A stretch of 64,000 nt of DNA, taken from contig CAWBCI010000019.1 in NCBI GenBank assembly GCA_963787195.1, positions 127,418-191,417 of the forward strand, in the 5' to 3' direction. A program made the position numbers and the translations under genes. Positions 37,035 to 46,657 of the stretch are shown here, piece after piece; position 1 is the stretch's first letter; every line of letters begins with the position of its first letter. The notes below the pieces were generated by a model. The model did not search any database, had not been told where the DNA came from, and saw nothing but the letters and a program-made list of their open reading frames with translations. The stretch comes from CAWBCI01 sp963787195. Its GTDB lineage: Bacteria > Bacteroidota > Bacteroidia > Bacteroidales > JAGOPY01.

Positions 37035-39902
37035 GTGAAACAGAAATCGGCTTTAGCATCCAAAGAAAAACTTTCTGAAATATCTTCCGGTCAATTTCCA
37101 ATTGTTGGGATCGGGGCATCTGCCGGAGGTTTGGAAGCCCTTGAGCAATTTCTTGAAAATGTTCCTGAAAACAGCGGAATGGCATATGTGGTAATACAGC
37201 ATCTGGATCCCAATCAGAAAGGTATGTTACCTGAATTACTTCAGAGGGTTTCCAAAATGAAGGTTTTTCAGGTAAAAGACCGCATGTCAGTCAAGCCTAA
37301 TTGTGTCTATGTTATTCCTCCCAATAAAAGCATGTCGATTCAAAAGGGAGTGCTTTATCTATTTGAGCCATTGGAAATAAGAGGGCTTAGGCTTCCTGTT
37401 GATTTTTTTCTTCGTTCCCTTGCCGATGACCGGAAAGAACTTAGTATAGGAGTAATTCTCTCCGGCATGGGATCTGATGGCAGCTTAGGACTAGGTGCCA
37501 TCAAGGAAAAGAACGGATTAGTGATGGTTCAGGATCCGGCAAATGCAAAATTTGACAGTATGCCCCGGAATGCAATAGCGGCTGTAAATGTTGATATTAT
37601 TGCTGCGGCTAATGAGTTGCCTTTAAATCTCATAAAATTTTTCAGGCAATTGCCACCTGCTAATTCTGATCCATATATTGAATTACATCATAAAAACTCT
37701 CTTCAAAAAATTATTAGACTCCTACAGGTCCGCACAGGTAATGACTTCTCATCGTATAAAAAAAATACGATGTATCGCCGGGTTGAAAGACGTATGAGCA
37801 TTCATAAAATTGAAAATATTAACAGATATGTCAGTTTTTTAAATGATAATCCAAAAGAAGTGGATATACTTTTTAAAGAACTCATGATAGGAGTAACCAG
37901 TTTTTTCCGCGATGCTGCTGTGTGGGATAAGCTGAAAGAAACAGTTCTGCCGAATCTTATTTCTCATATGCCTCAGGGAGAAATTCTGAGAGCATGGACT
38001 GCTGCCTGCTCGACTGGTGAGGAAGCTTATTCCTTAGCTATAATGTTTAAAGAGACCCTTGAAAAGATCAATCCCCAGTCAAACATAGTTCTTCAGATCT
38101 TCGCTACCGATCTGGATAATGAAGCTATAGAGATTGCCCGCAAAGGAATTTTTCCTGTAAATATATCCGCCGATGTATCAGCGGCTCGCCTCAGTCGCTT
38201 TTTTACAATTACTGATGAAGGATACCGGGTCAATACTGAAATAAGAGAAATGGTAGTGTTTGCACAACATAATATCATAATGCATCCTCCTTTTACCAGG
38301 TTAGATTTTATCAGTTGCCGTAATCTATTGATTTATTTGGATGCTGATCTGCAAAAAAAATTGTTGGGACTTTTTTATTATAGTCTCAATCCTGAAGGTA
38401 TAATTTTGCTGGGCAGTTCTGAGACCCTTGGCCCCCAAAGTCATCTTTTTATCCCACTTGACAGCAAATTGAAAATTTATAAACGCAATTTAAATTCTGC
38501 TATCGTACCCGACTTATTCGATTTTCCATCGTCTTATTCCCGTTCCAAGACAAGTAAATCAGAAACTCGTACGCCAGGTAAATCAGTTGCTAATATTGAA
38601 ACTCTGGCCAGCCAACTCTTGTTGCAATATTTTTCACCTCCCGGGGTCCTGGTGAATGAAAAAGGCGATATCATTTACATTAGCGGACATACTGGGAAAT
38701 ATCTTGAACCTGCAGTAGGCAAAGCAAATATGAATGTTTTTGCTATGCTAAGGGAGGGTTTACGCAATGAATTTCCACTTGCATTCCGCAATGCAATCCT
38801 GAATAAAGAAGCAGTGATACTGCATAATATGAAGGTGGGTACAAATGGAGGCACTCAAACTGTAAATATTACTATAAAGGCAATAGATAAGCCGGATCCT
38901 CTAAAGGGAATGCTAATGATTATTTTCACAGATGTTACTGAAACAGTCACTTCCCTTCCGTCAAAAAGAGGAAAGAAAACAGCAAAAATCAGTAAAGTAT
39001 CGGAACTCGAAGAAGAGCTGCAGCATACCCGTGAAGAAATGCAGAGCACCCTGGAAGAAATGCAAACCTCACAGGAAGAACTGAAATCCACCAATGAGGA
39101 ATTACAATCGACGAATGAAGAACTTCAGTCGACGAATGAAGAGCTTACAAGTTCAAAAGAGGAAATGCAAAGCCTGAATGAAGAGCTTCAAACCGTAAAC
39201 GCTGAACTGCAGTCGAAGGTAGACGATTTTATCCGGGTCGACAATGATATGAAGAACCTATTGAACAGCACTGATATTGCTACCTTATTTCTAGATAAAG
39301 AATTGAATATCCGACGCTATACTTATCAGGCAACTAAAATTTTTAAACTTATTAAAAGCGATATCGGCAGACCATTTACAGATCAGGTATCAGACCTGAT
39401 ATATCCCGATTTAGTAAACGATGCTCTCGAAGTCTTGAAAACTCTTATATATATCAAGAAACAAATACCTACCCGGGACGGGCGTTGGTTCTCAATCCGT
39501 ATCATGCCTTATCGTACCTTCGATGACAGGATAGACGGTCTGGTACTTACCTTTTTTAACATTAGCGATCTCAAACAGATGGAGTCAGCAATGAATGAAA
39601 ATGAGCACCTTCATCAATTAATCATGAATTCATCCTCAGACGTCATCATTAAATTATCACCCGATTGGGAAATACTCGAATATAATCCCCAGGCAGAAAA
39701 GTTCCTTGGAAAAAAACAAAAATATGCCCTATCTCAAAATTTTATTAAAATATTTGTTCCTGCAGACATGCAAGAAAAGACTGAAAAAGAAATGAATAAA
39801 TTGCGAAAGGAAGCATTGCCGGTTAAATTGAAAATACACGTAATCACAGCAGGAGCTGAGGATTCACTGGTCGGAATGGAACGTAATTGTACTTCAAAAT
39901 AG
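37035..39902 (+). CDS. CheB-CheR-PAS hybrid chemotaxis-like sensor
   Basis: 955-aa multidomain signalling protein. Residues about 22-200 are a CheB methylesterase domain (GIGASAGGLEAL with the catalytic Ser, VVIQHLDPNQ with the His, SGMGSDGSLG with the Asp). Residues 230-490 are a CheR methyltransferase (TSFFRDAAVW, WTAACSTGEEAYSLA, RNLLIYLD). Residues 650-730 are a coiled coil of repeated NEELQSTNEELQ units. Two PAS domains follow (about 735-850 and 855-950). No histidine kinase or receiver domain follows, and no CheA or MCP is nearby, so this is one of the chemotaxis-like hybrids rather than a motility gene. Start is GTG; there is no in-frame ATG before the CheB domain. Confidence 0.88.
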   Translation: MKQKSALASKEKLSEISSGQFPIVGIGASAGGLEALEQFLENVPENSGMAYVVIQHLDPNQKGMLPELLQRVSKMKVFQVKDRMSVKPNCVYVIPPNKSMSIQKGVLYLFEPLEIRGLRLPVDFFLRSLADDRKELSIGVILSGMGSDGSLGLGAIKEKNGLVMVQDPANAKFDSMPRNAIAAVNVDIIAAANELPLNLIKFFRQLPPANSDPYIELHHKNSLQKIIRLLQVRTGNDFSSYKKNTMYRRVERRMSIHKIENINRYVSFLNDNPKEVDILFKELMIGVTSFFRDAAVWDKLKETVLPNLISHMPQGEILRAWTAACSTGEEAYSLAIMFKETLEKINPQSNIVLQIFATDLDNEAIEIARKGIFPVNISADVSAARLSRFFTITDEGYRVNTEIREMVVFAQHNIIMHPPFTRLDFISCRNLLIYLDADLQKKLLGLFYYSLNPEGIILLGSSETLGPQSHLFIPLDSKLKIYKRNLNSAIVPDLFDFPSSYSRSKTSKSETRTPGKSVANIETLASQLLLQYFSPPGVLVNEKGDIIYISGHTGKYLEPAVGKANMNVFAMLREGLRNEFPLAFRNAILNKEAVILHNMKVGTNGGTQTVNITIKAIDKPDPLKGMLMIIFTDVTETVTSLPSKRGKKTAKISKVSELEEELQHTREEMQSTLEEMQTSQEELKSTNEELQSTNEELQSTNEELTSSKEEMQSLNEELQTVNAELQSKVDDFIRVDNDMKNLLNSTDIATLFLDKELNIRRYTYQATKIFKLIKSDIGRPFTDQVSDLIYPDLVNDALEVLKTLIYIKKQIPTRDGRWFSIRIMPYRTFDDRIDGLVLTFFNISDLKQMESAMNENEHLHQLIMNSSSDVIIKLSPDWEILEYNPQAEKFLGKKQKYALSQNFIKIFVPADMQEKTEKEMNKLRKEALPVKLKIHVITAGAEDSLVGMERNCTSK

Positions 39903-39954
39903 TCTGAAAAATTGCCCCGGAAATGTTTCTAATCACTAATAACAATATGACACT

Positions 39955-40515
39955 ATGAGTAAAGTAGAAAAGGATTTAACGGATGCTCAAATTCTGCGCA
40001 AAAAAGCTGAAGAACAACTGAAAGAGAAGCAAAAAAATATGGAAATGCCTGATTTGGAAACTGATGTAAAAAAACTTCTGCACGAATTGCAGGTTCATCA
40101 GATAGAATTAGAGATGCAAAACGAAGAATTGAGGCAGGCGAATGAAACAGCAGAAGCAGCCCTTAAAAAATATACCATGTTATATGATTCTGCTCCTATG
40201 GGTTATTTTATTCTTGACAGTAATGCTTCAATTTGCGATCTGAATTTCACCGGTGCCGATTTACTGGGTGATAGACGTATAAGTTTGATTAACAGCAATT
40301 TTAAACTTTTCGTTTCCGAAGAGTCAAAAGCAGGTTTTAACAATTTTTTTGACAGGGTTTTTACTAGTGGAACCAAGGAATCATGCAAAGTGATGCTGGA
40401 TAATGATAAAAATTCACTTTTCTATGTTTATATGGAAGGTATCCTTACCGGTGATGAACAACAATGCCTCTTATCGGTGGTGGATTTTTCAGGCTTTAAA
40501 AAGCAGGACGATTAA
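39955..40515 (+). CDS. PAS domain protein with coiled-coil N-terminus
   Basis: 186 aa: a charged helical N-terminus (about 1-70; LRKKAEEQLKEKQKN, then HELQVHQIELEMQNEELRQA, the typical linker seen before PAS domains in kinases). A single PAS domain follows (YDSAPMGYFILDSNASICDLNFTGADLLG), ending without an output domain. It starts 52 bp after the hybrid sensor and is probably cotranscribed; it may act as a partner through the shared coiled coil. Whether it was once joined to a kinase cannot be told. Confidence 0.75.
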   Translation: MSKVEKDLTDAQILRKKAEEQLKEKQKNMEMPDLETDVKKLLHELQVHQIELEMQNEELRQANETAEAALKKYTMLYDSAPMGYFILDSNASICDLNFTGADLLGDRRISLINSNFKLFVSEESKAGFNNFFDRVFTSGTKESCKVMLDNDKNSLFYVYMEGILTGDEQQCLLSVVDFSGFKKQDD

Positions 40516-40703
40516 TAAGTGCCGGCTTGATCATTTTTTCCTTCCTAACTAATAAAAACCTATAAATTCTTTCTTAGCTGTATACTCTTCCAGGAAGCTT
40601 ATACCAGTCATTTTATTGGATCATTGCTTTAAATATTGCCGATCAAAAAACAATATCTAAGTATTTGGTGTTTAACACAAATACACTAAAAGATCCATAT
40701 AGT

Positions 40704-41513
40704 ATGCATCAAATACAAAGATTAAAAGGGCAATCGGCGCTGGTAACCGGTGCCAATTCAGGTATAGGTAAAGCTATTGCGATTGAAATGGCCAAAGAAG
40801 GAGCCCAGATTGTAATAAATTATATTTCGAATGAAGAAGCAACTCAGCAAATGTTGAGTGAAATAAAATCCTTTGGCGGCATGGCTATTGCTTATAAAGC
40901 AGATGTTAGCAAGGAAGATCAGGTGAAAGAGATGTTCGCTAAAATGATCCAAAGCTACGGAACAATAGATATCCTTGTAAACAATGCGGGGATACAGAAA
41001 GATTCAGCTTTCGTTGATATGAGCCTGGAAGAATGGCAGGCAGTATTGAATGTGAATCTGACAGGCCAGTTTTTGTGTGCCAGGGAAGCGGCAATTGAAT
41101 TTCTCAGAAGAGGTCCGGTTCCTGAGCGCTCAGTGGCCCTGGGCAAAATCATCTGTATGAGTTCTGTCCATGAAACGATCCCCTGGGCCAGGCATGTTAA
41201 TTATGCAGCATCCAAAGGAGGCATCCGGATGCTGATGAAATCTATTGCCCAGGAATTAGGTGAACATAAAATCAGGGTGAACAGCCTGGCACCCGGAGCC
41301 ATCAAAACCCCTATAAACCGTCAGGCATGGGATACACCTGCCGCAGAAGCTAAATTGCTGGAATTGATCCCTTACCAAAGGGTTGGAGAACCCATAGATA
41401 TCGCAAAAGCAGCTGTCTGGCTTGCCTCCGACGAGAGTGACTATGTGCATGGCGCCACTTTATTTATAGACGGAGGTATGACCTTATACCCGGGATTTTC
41501 AACCAATGGCTGA
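40704..41513 (+). CDS. SDR family oxidoreductase, glucose 1-dehydrogenase-like
   Basis: Classical short-chain dehydrogenase: TGANSGIGKAIA nucleotide site, NNAG, catalytic Ser in CMSSVHE and YAASK (Tyr-x3-Lys), and the C-terminal YVHGATLFIDGGMTLYP. It resembles glucose 1-dehydrogenases (the HETIPWARHVNYAASKGG region, read in parts, is characteristic). About 269 aa from the ATG at 40704; an in-frame TTG 39 bases upstream is less likely. A glucosidase gene follows 41 bp downstream, which fits oxidation of released glucose. Confidence 0.85.
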   Translation: MHQIQRLKGQSALVTGANSGIGKAIAIEMAKEGAQIVINYISNEEATQQMLSEIKSFGGMAIAYKADVSKEDQVKEMFAKMIQSYGTIDILVNNAGIQKDSAFVDMSLEEWQAVLNVNLTGQFLCAREAAIEFLRRGPVPERSVALGKIICMSSVHETIPWARHVNYAASKGGIRMLMKSIAQELGEHKIRVNSLAPGAIKTPINRQAWDTPAAEAKLLELIPYQRVGEPIDIAKAAVWLASDESDYVHGATLFIDGGMTLYPGFSTNG

Positions 41514-41554
41514 GATAATATAAGATCGGTATTTTCACAATATTAAAGCTAGGA

Positions 41555-44194
41555 ATGAAAAAGAGTAATTCGAAAGAAGAAGAGCGACTTGCAAAGCAAA
41601 GTGAAAAGAATCTTCCCAGTGCGATTTGGGGCCCCTATCTGAGTGAACGTCAGTGGGGTACGGTTCGGGAGGATTATAGCAAAAATGGGGATGCCTGGGA
41701 ATATTTTACACATGAACAGGCCCGCTCAAGAGCCTACAGATGGGGGGAAGACGGAATTGCCGGCATATCTGATTCTCAATCACAACTATGCTTTGCCCCG
41801 GCATTCTGGAATGGAAAAGATCCCATCCTGAAAGAAAGATTATTCGGACTTAGCAACCAGCAGGGTAATCATGGAGAAGATGTAAAAGAGCTGTATTATT
41901 ATTTAGATAATACCCCCACACATTCCTATATGCAATACCTGTATAAATATCCGCAAAAAGCTTTCCCATATGATTTTTTAATGGAAGAAAATAAAAAAAG
42001 ATCTCTTTCTGAAGGAGAATTTGAGTTGCTGGATACAGGAATATTTGATGATAATAAGTATTTTGATATCCTTATCACTTATGCCAAAATTGATCAAAAT
42101 GATCTTTGCATCCTGATAGAAGCCAAAAACAGGAGTAAGCAATCTGCACCCCTCAGTGTATTGCCTACTCTTTGGTTCAGAAAACAATGGTCACCCGATC
42201 TGATTGAGGGCAAACCTGAAATCAGCCTGATTAAAAATTCAGAAGGACAAGTAATTGCTGAAGCCCAACATCCTTTCATTGGTAAATATTATTTGTATTT
42301 CGATCCATCCGAACATTTATTATTCACAGAAAATGAGACTAATAAAGAAAAGATTTTCAATCAGCCCAATGAAACACCTTTTGTGAAAGACGCCTTCCAT
42401 AAAGGGGTGATCAGTAATGACTTTTCTATTTTTAACGATAAAAATACTGGTACAAAATTTTCCCCTTTATATGCTGTGAATGTACAAGCCGGTGGAACAG
42501 CAGCTTTCCACCTGCGGATATCCAAAAAGAAAGATTTAAAAGAGGCTTTGGGAAAGGAATATGAGCTAGCCTTCAGACAATCCAAAGAGGAAGCGGATGC
42601 TTTTTATGAAAGTGTACTTCCGTCTGATTATTCAGAAGAGGATAGGCTTATAGCCAGACAGGCATTCGCAGGTATGCTCTGGAATAAACAATTCTACTAC
42701 TACGATGTCAGAACCTGGTTGAATGGGGACAAAGGGCAGCCCTCTCCCCCGGTGGAGCGATTGAATGGCCGAAACAGCCAGTGGAAGCATTTGAATAACC
42801 GGGATATAATTTCGGTGCCCGACAAATGGGAATTCCCCTGGTATGCATCCTGGGACCTGGCTTTCCATATGATAGTCTTTGCTTATATTGATCCTGTCTT
42901 TGCTAAAAAACAGCAAATTCTTTTAAACCGGGAGTGGTATACACACCCTAACGGTCAGATTCCCGCTTATGAATGGAATTTCAGCGACGTGAATCCACCG
43001 GTTCAAGCTTGGGCAGCAATGCGTGTTTACGAAATTGATAAGGAAAAGACCGGAAAATCTGATATTGATTTTCTGAAACGGATTTTCCAGAAATTGACGA
43101 TATATTTTACCTGGTGGGCAAATCAAAAAGATGCAGAAGAAAACTATGTTTTTGAAGGCGGATTTTTGGGGCTTGATAATATTGGGGTTCTGAACCGGGA
43201 TGCCATACTTGAAAAAGGATACATACTTGAACAAGCCGATGGCACGGCCTGGATGGGGATGTTTGCTACCTATATGCTTGAAATGGCTATTGAAATTGCC
43301 CAGTATGATGATACCTATCAAGATGTTGCCCTGAAATATTTTGAGCAATACCATCTCATTGCCGAGTCCATGAATACGAATGGACTTTGGGATGAGGAAC
43401 AGAATTTTTTCTACGATGTTTTGAAATATCCCGATGGTAATCGCCTTGCACTTAAAGTTCGTTCACTTGTTGGCCTTGCTTCAATTTTTTCTGTCTTATA
43501 TATTCCTGAAAATAAACTGACTAAACTCAAACAGCTTGCCCATGGCATTGAATGGTACCGGAAATTTTGCGAAGACCGCAATTTATACGTAGCTCTTATT
43601 GAAAAAGAGGGAAATGAAAATGCCGATAAGCTCATTTCCCTGATATATATTGATAAACTTCAAAAACTTCTGGAAGCTTTGCTGGATGAAAAGGAATTCC
43701 TCTCTCCCTATGGTATCCGTTCAGTTTCAAAAAAGCATACTAAAAACTATGAAGTCGAAATTGATGATCAATTGTATTCCTTACATTATGATCCGGGTGA
43801 ATCTACAACAGATATATTTGGCAGTAATTCAAACTGGCGTGGGCCCATCTGGTTTCCAGCTAATTACCTGATAATACATTCCTTGAAATCCTATTATCAA
43901 TATTTTGGAAATGAATTAAAAGTTGAGTTCCCCAGTCACTCCGGAAATTTTATGAACCTTAATGAAGTGGCCCAACAGCTGAATATAAGGCTGAAAAAGA
44001 TATTTACTCCCGATCAGAATAAAAAGCGGCCTGTTTTCGGACCCTACAATGATTTTTATAATCGTGAGGAAAACAAAAACCTGCTGCTCTTTCATGAGTA
44101 TTATCATGGAGAAACAGGCCAGGGACTTGGAGCATCTCATCAGACCGGCTGGTCTGGCCTCATAGCAGTTTTAATCCAGGAAATGCATGAATAA
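41555..44194 (+). CDS. GH63/MGH1-like glucosidase
   Basis: 879-aa cytosolic enzyme, no signal peptide. It matches the bacterial glucosidase family related to GH63 mannosyl-oligosaccharide glucosidase and mannosylglycerate hydrolase. Landmarks are an N-terminal AIWGPYLSERQWGTVREDYS, SRAYRWGEDGIAGISD, a central (alpha/alpha)6 barrel with WEFPWYASWDLAFH, and GGFLGLDNIGVLNRD. The C-terminal part has NSNWRGPIWFPANYLI and GYNDFYNREE-like GPYNDFYN. Acidic residues in WDLAFH and in the EWNFSDVNPP region are plausible catalytic candidates, by analogy. It sits directly after the SDR dehydrogenase, suggesting intracellular turnover of a glucoside or compatible solute. Confidence 0.82.
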   Translation: MKKSNSKEEERLAKQSEKNLPSAIWGPYLSERQWGTVREDYSKNGDAWEYFTHEQARSRAYRWGEDGIAGISDSQSQLCFAPAFWNGKDPILKERLFGLSNQQGNHGEDVKELYYYLDNTPTHSYMQYLYKYPQKAFPYDFLMEENKKRSLSEGEFELLDTGIFDDNKYFDILITYAKIDQNDLCILIEAKNRSKQSAPLSVLPTLWFRKQWSPDLIEGKPEISLIKNSEGQVIAEAQHPFIGKYYLYFDPSEHLLFTENETNKEKIFNQPNETPFVKDAFHKGVISNDFSIFNDKNTGTKFSPLYAVNVQAGGTAAFHLRISKKKDLKEALGKEYELAFRQSKEEADAFYESVLPSDYSEEDRLIARQAFAGMLWNKQFYYYDVRTWLNGDKGQPSPPVERLNGRNSQWKHLNNRDIISVPDKWEFPWYASWDLAFHMIVFAYIDPVFAKKQQILLNREWYTHPNGQIPAYEWNFSDVNPPVQAWAAMRVYEIDKEKTGKSDIDFLKRIFQKLTIYFTWWANQKDAEENYVFEGGFLGLDNIGVLNRDAILEKGYILEQADGTAWMGMFATYMLEMAIEIAQYDDTYQDVALKYFEQYHLIAESMNTNGLWDEEQNFFYDVLKYPDGNRLALKVRSLVGLASIFSVLYIPENKLTKLKQLAHGIEWYRKFCEDRNLYVALIEKEGNENADKLISLIYIDKLQKLLEALLDEKEFLSPYGIRSVSKKHTKNYEVEIDDQLYSLHYDPGESTTDIFGSNSNWRGPIWFPANYLIIHSLKSYYQYFGNELKVEFPSHSGNFMNLNEVAQQLNIRLKKIFTPDQNKKRPVFGPYNDFYNREENKNLLLFHEYYHGETGQGLGASHQTGWSGLIAVLIQEMHE

Positions 44195-44261
44195 GAAAAA
44201 AAAATGATTTTAAAACCAATGGGCTCTCATTTCTGAGTTGGGGCGTCCGGACAAATTATTT

Positions 44262-44709
44262 TCAGAACCATTTTCCGCCATAATTCAGGAAGGGCCAAGG
44301 GATAGCTGCAAGAATCAGGATTAATGCCGAAGTAAAGAAAATCATGAGAAGACGTGATTTCTTTAGATCATCTTCCGCTTTGTTTGCTTTTACATAACCA
44401 ATGGTGATTAAAATAATAGCCAGTATCATCATAGCCGGATGCTCTACTAAAAAAAACCTCAACACAGCATCCTTCATTGAAGAAGCCGAAAAAACTACCT
44501 TGGGGCTAGTGAAATAAAGAGCTATTCCGATGAGCAGTTGAAAATGAGCCATTATCATGGTATTCCGCGCTAAAGCACACATGGTGCAGTTTGGCTCTAT
44601 TTACACCAAAACGCCTTAATACAGCTGTTATAATTGTAGCCAGTAAAAATATCAGCAAAACCCAGCGAAGAATTGAATGTATGTGTATAAGTATTCCCAG
44701 GAAATTCAT
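44262..44709 (-). CDS. Small four-TM membrane protein (frameshifted)
   Basis: The N-terminal half (MNFLGILIHIHSILRWVLLIFL) and the C-terminal half (ARNTMIMAHFQLLIGIALYF ... FLNYGGKWF) are in different frames and overlap. A single-base insertion between about 44575 and 44600 joins them into about 149 aa. Joined, it has four hydrophobic helices and two conserved-looking His (HSILRW, MAHFQLLIG), as in Bacteroidetes membrane proteins sometimes annotated cytochrome b-like. Heme binding is a guess from the His placement. ATG at 44709. Confidence 0.65.
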
Positions 44710-44792
44710 AAGTAAAATGGATTTTTAATGTTAAGGATGTATATATTGATGATTCAACCAATTAAAACCTGAAATGTTCATTTAATCACTAA

Positions 44793-45356
44793 CTACTCAT
44801 CTTTAATACTGGTAGTCCAGTCATGTGTCAGAGTAAACTCCCCTCCTATGTAAGGATTCAGTTGATAGCCCCAATCTATAGCTTTACCCGCCGGTCCTTC
44901 CCAGTATTTATCCCCAATGTAAAATTTATATTTACTATCCTGCCGGAGTATCCGGCAAAAATAGGTATGACCGGGCTGCACAGTATCAATAATACCCTTT
45001 TGTTCCGGGTTCTCCTGTGGACTGACCCCATCCACATAGCAATAAGCGCCAACTACCAGCAAAGTGTCATCCAGACACTGGTATGCGAGCCTTGCCGAAG
45101 AATTACTCTGGTGTTGTCCCTGGGAGAATCCCCTGATCTTATTCCAGCCGGGATGCTCAGCCTTTGGATAATACCATGAATCATTAACAGTAAAGTAAAA
45201 ACTGATTTCGCTGGTTTTACCAAGTAATTTGGGGATTTTACTTGAGGAATGATTCCCTGCTTTTATAGTATATTTTTCGTAAGTATGACTGCAGGAGATA
45301 GTTCCCATAGCTAATAGAAACATAATTGCAATTGCTTTGTACTTTATCCCATCCAT
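44793..45356 (-). CDS. Hypothetical lipoprotein
   Basis: 187 aa with a lipoprotein signal (FLLAMGTISC, Cys at about residue 22) and a soluble domain. The soluble part reads like a small beta-sandwich that binds or covers a surface ligand: SEISFYFTVNDSWYY, TYFCRILRQDSKYKFYIGDKYW, GGEFTLTHDW. No family recognised. ATG at 45356. It is 83 bp upstream (in transcription order) of the four-TM protein on the same strand; possibly an operon. Confidence 0.6.
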   Translation of the reverse strand: MDGIKYKAIAIMFLLAMGTISCSHTYEKYTIKAGNHSSSKIPKLLGKTSEISFYFTVNDSWYYPKAEHPGWNKIRGFSQGQHQSNSSARLAYQCLDDTLLVVGAYCYVDGVSPQENPEQKGIIDTVQPGHTYFCRILRQDSKYKFYIGDKYWEGPAGKAIDWGYQLNPYIGGEFTLTHDWTTSIKDE

Positions 45357-45589
45357 GATATTAAGGATTTATATTTCACTAATTTATGTAAAAATAGAGA
45401 AAAATGGAAATGCAAATAATATAAATTTTCATTGTTGGATTTGAAAGCAGCCATGCAGATCAGCTTGATGTTTGATAGTCCTATGCTGAACAAAGTTCCT
45501 GGTTTCTCCGGATCTTCAGTCTTTAGTCAATAATATCTCTTATATCATCAACACATCATCAAATCACCACATCAACTAATCAAAAACAT

Positions 45590-45597
45590 TACTTTTG
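45590..45597 (+). promoter_or_regulatory. -7 promoter box for ltaE
   Basis: TACTTTTG (exact consensus), 25 bases before the ATG at 45623. Confidence 0.55.
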
Positions 45598-45622
45598 CTT
45601 TTTGATTCTTAAATAGAAGGCC

Positions 45623-46657
45623 ATGAAAAAAAATATAGACCTGCGGAGCGATACGGTAACCCGCCCATCTGAAGAAATGCTGAAAGCTATGATGAATGCT
45701 GAAGTAGGTGACGATGTATTTGGGGATGACCCAACTGTAAATGCTTTAGAAAAGAAAGCGGCGGATTTGTTTAGTAAAGAAGCATCTCTTTTCTGTCCTT
45801 CCGGGACTATGGCCAACCAGATAGCCATTAAAGTCCATACCCGCCCGGGTGATGAAGTTATCTGTGATGCCAGCTCCCATGTTTATAATTTTGAAGGAGG
45901 AGGAATTGCTTTCAATTCAGGCTGTTCAGTAAGATTGATCCAGGGTGACAGGGGCAGGATCACGGTCTCACAGGTCCAGGAATGCATCAATCCTGACAAT
46001 ATTCATAACCCTGTTTCTAGACTGGTCGTCATGGAAAATACTTCCAATAAGGGCGGTGGAAGTTATTATAAACTCTCTGAAATTGCCGGGATTTATGAAC
46101 TTACAAGGCAAAGAAAACTGGGCCTTCACCTCGACGGGGCCCGTTTGTTCAACGCTCTTGAAGAATCAAAAGACTCCCCCTCGCATATCGGCCCCTATTT
46201 CGATTCCATTTCTATCTGTCTCTCCAAAGGTCTGGGCGCCCCTGTGGGTTCCGTTCTTATGGGTACATCCGAATTCATTCATCAGGCAAGGAGGGTGAGA
46301 AAAGTACTGGGTGGTGGCATGCGCCAGGCAGGTTACCTTGCCGCAGCTTGTATTTACGCGCTCGACCATAATGTAAAAAGGCTCAGGGAAGATCATCAGA
46401 GAGCTCATGAACTTGGAAAAATACTGTCAATATTGAACTTTGTTGATGAAGTGTTGCCTGTGGATACGAATATCGTTATATTCCGTCTGAAACCGGAAAT
46501 GATCGCTTCAAATTTTATTCAGCTGATGGAAGAGAAAGGTATCCTGGTTGTCGGCTTTGGCCCTCAGACTATCCGAATGGTCACTCACCTGGATTTTACA
46601 GATGAAATGTTGGAAGAAACCAAAAAAGCCCTTCTGGAAATAGATCAGACTAATTGA
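45623..46657 (+). CDS. ltaE: Low-specificity L-threonine aldolase
   Basis: PLP enzyme splitting L-threonine (and allo-threonine) to glycine and acetaldehyde. Fold type I: starts DLRSDTVTRPSEEM, GDDVFGDDPTVN, FCPSGTMANQIA, VMENTSNKGGG, GLHLDGARLFNA, and the PLP Lys in CLSKGLGAPVGS. 344 aa is normal. Its last 8 bases overlap the 3' end of the opposite-strand esterase once that gene's frame is restored. Confidence 0.92.
   Translation: MKKNIDLRSDTVTRPSEEMLKAMMNAEVGDDVFGDDPTVNALEKKAADLFSKEASLFCPSGTMANQIAIKVHTRPGDEVICDASSHVYNFEGGGIAFNSGCSVRLIQGDRGRITVSQVQECINPDNIHNPVSRLVVMENTSNKGGGSYYKLSEIAGIYELTRQRKLGLHLDGARLFNALEESKDSPSHIGPYFDSISICLSKGLGAPVGSVLMGTSEFIHQARRVRKVLGGGMRQAGYLAAACIYALDHNVKRLREDHQRAHELGKILSILNFVDEVLPVDTNIVIFRLKPEMIASNFIQLMEEKGILVVGFGPQTIRMVTHLDFTDEMLEETKKALLEIDQTN

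Noticed and set aside
37035..40515. CheB-CheR hybrid and PAS protein as one frameshifted sensor kinase
   Set aside because: There is an intact spacer with a separate start, a different N-terminal coil, and no kinase domain in any frame downstream.
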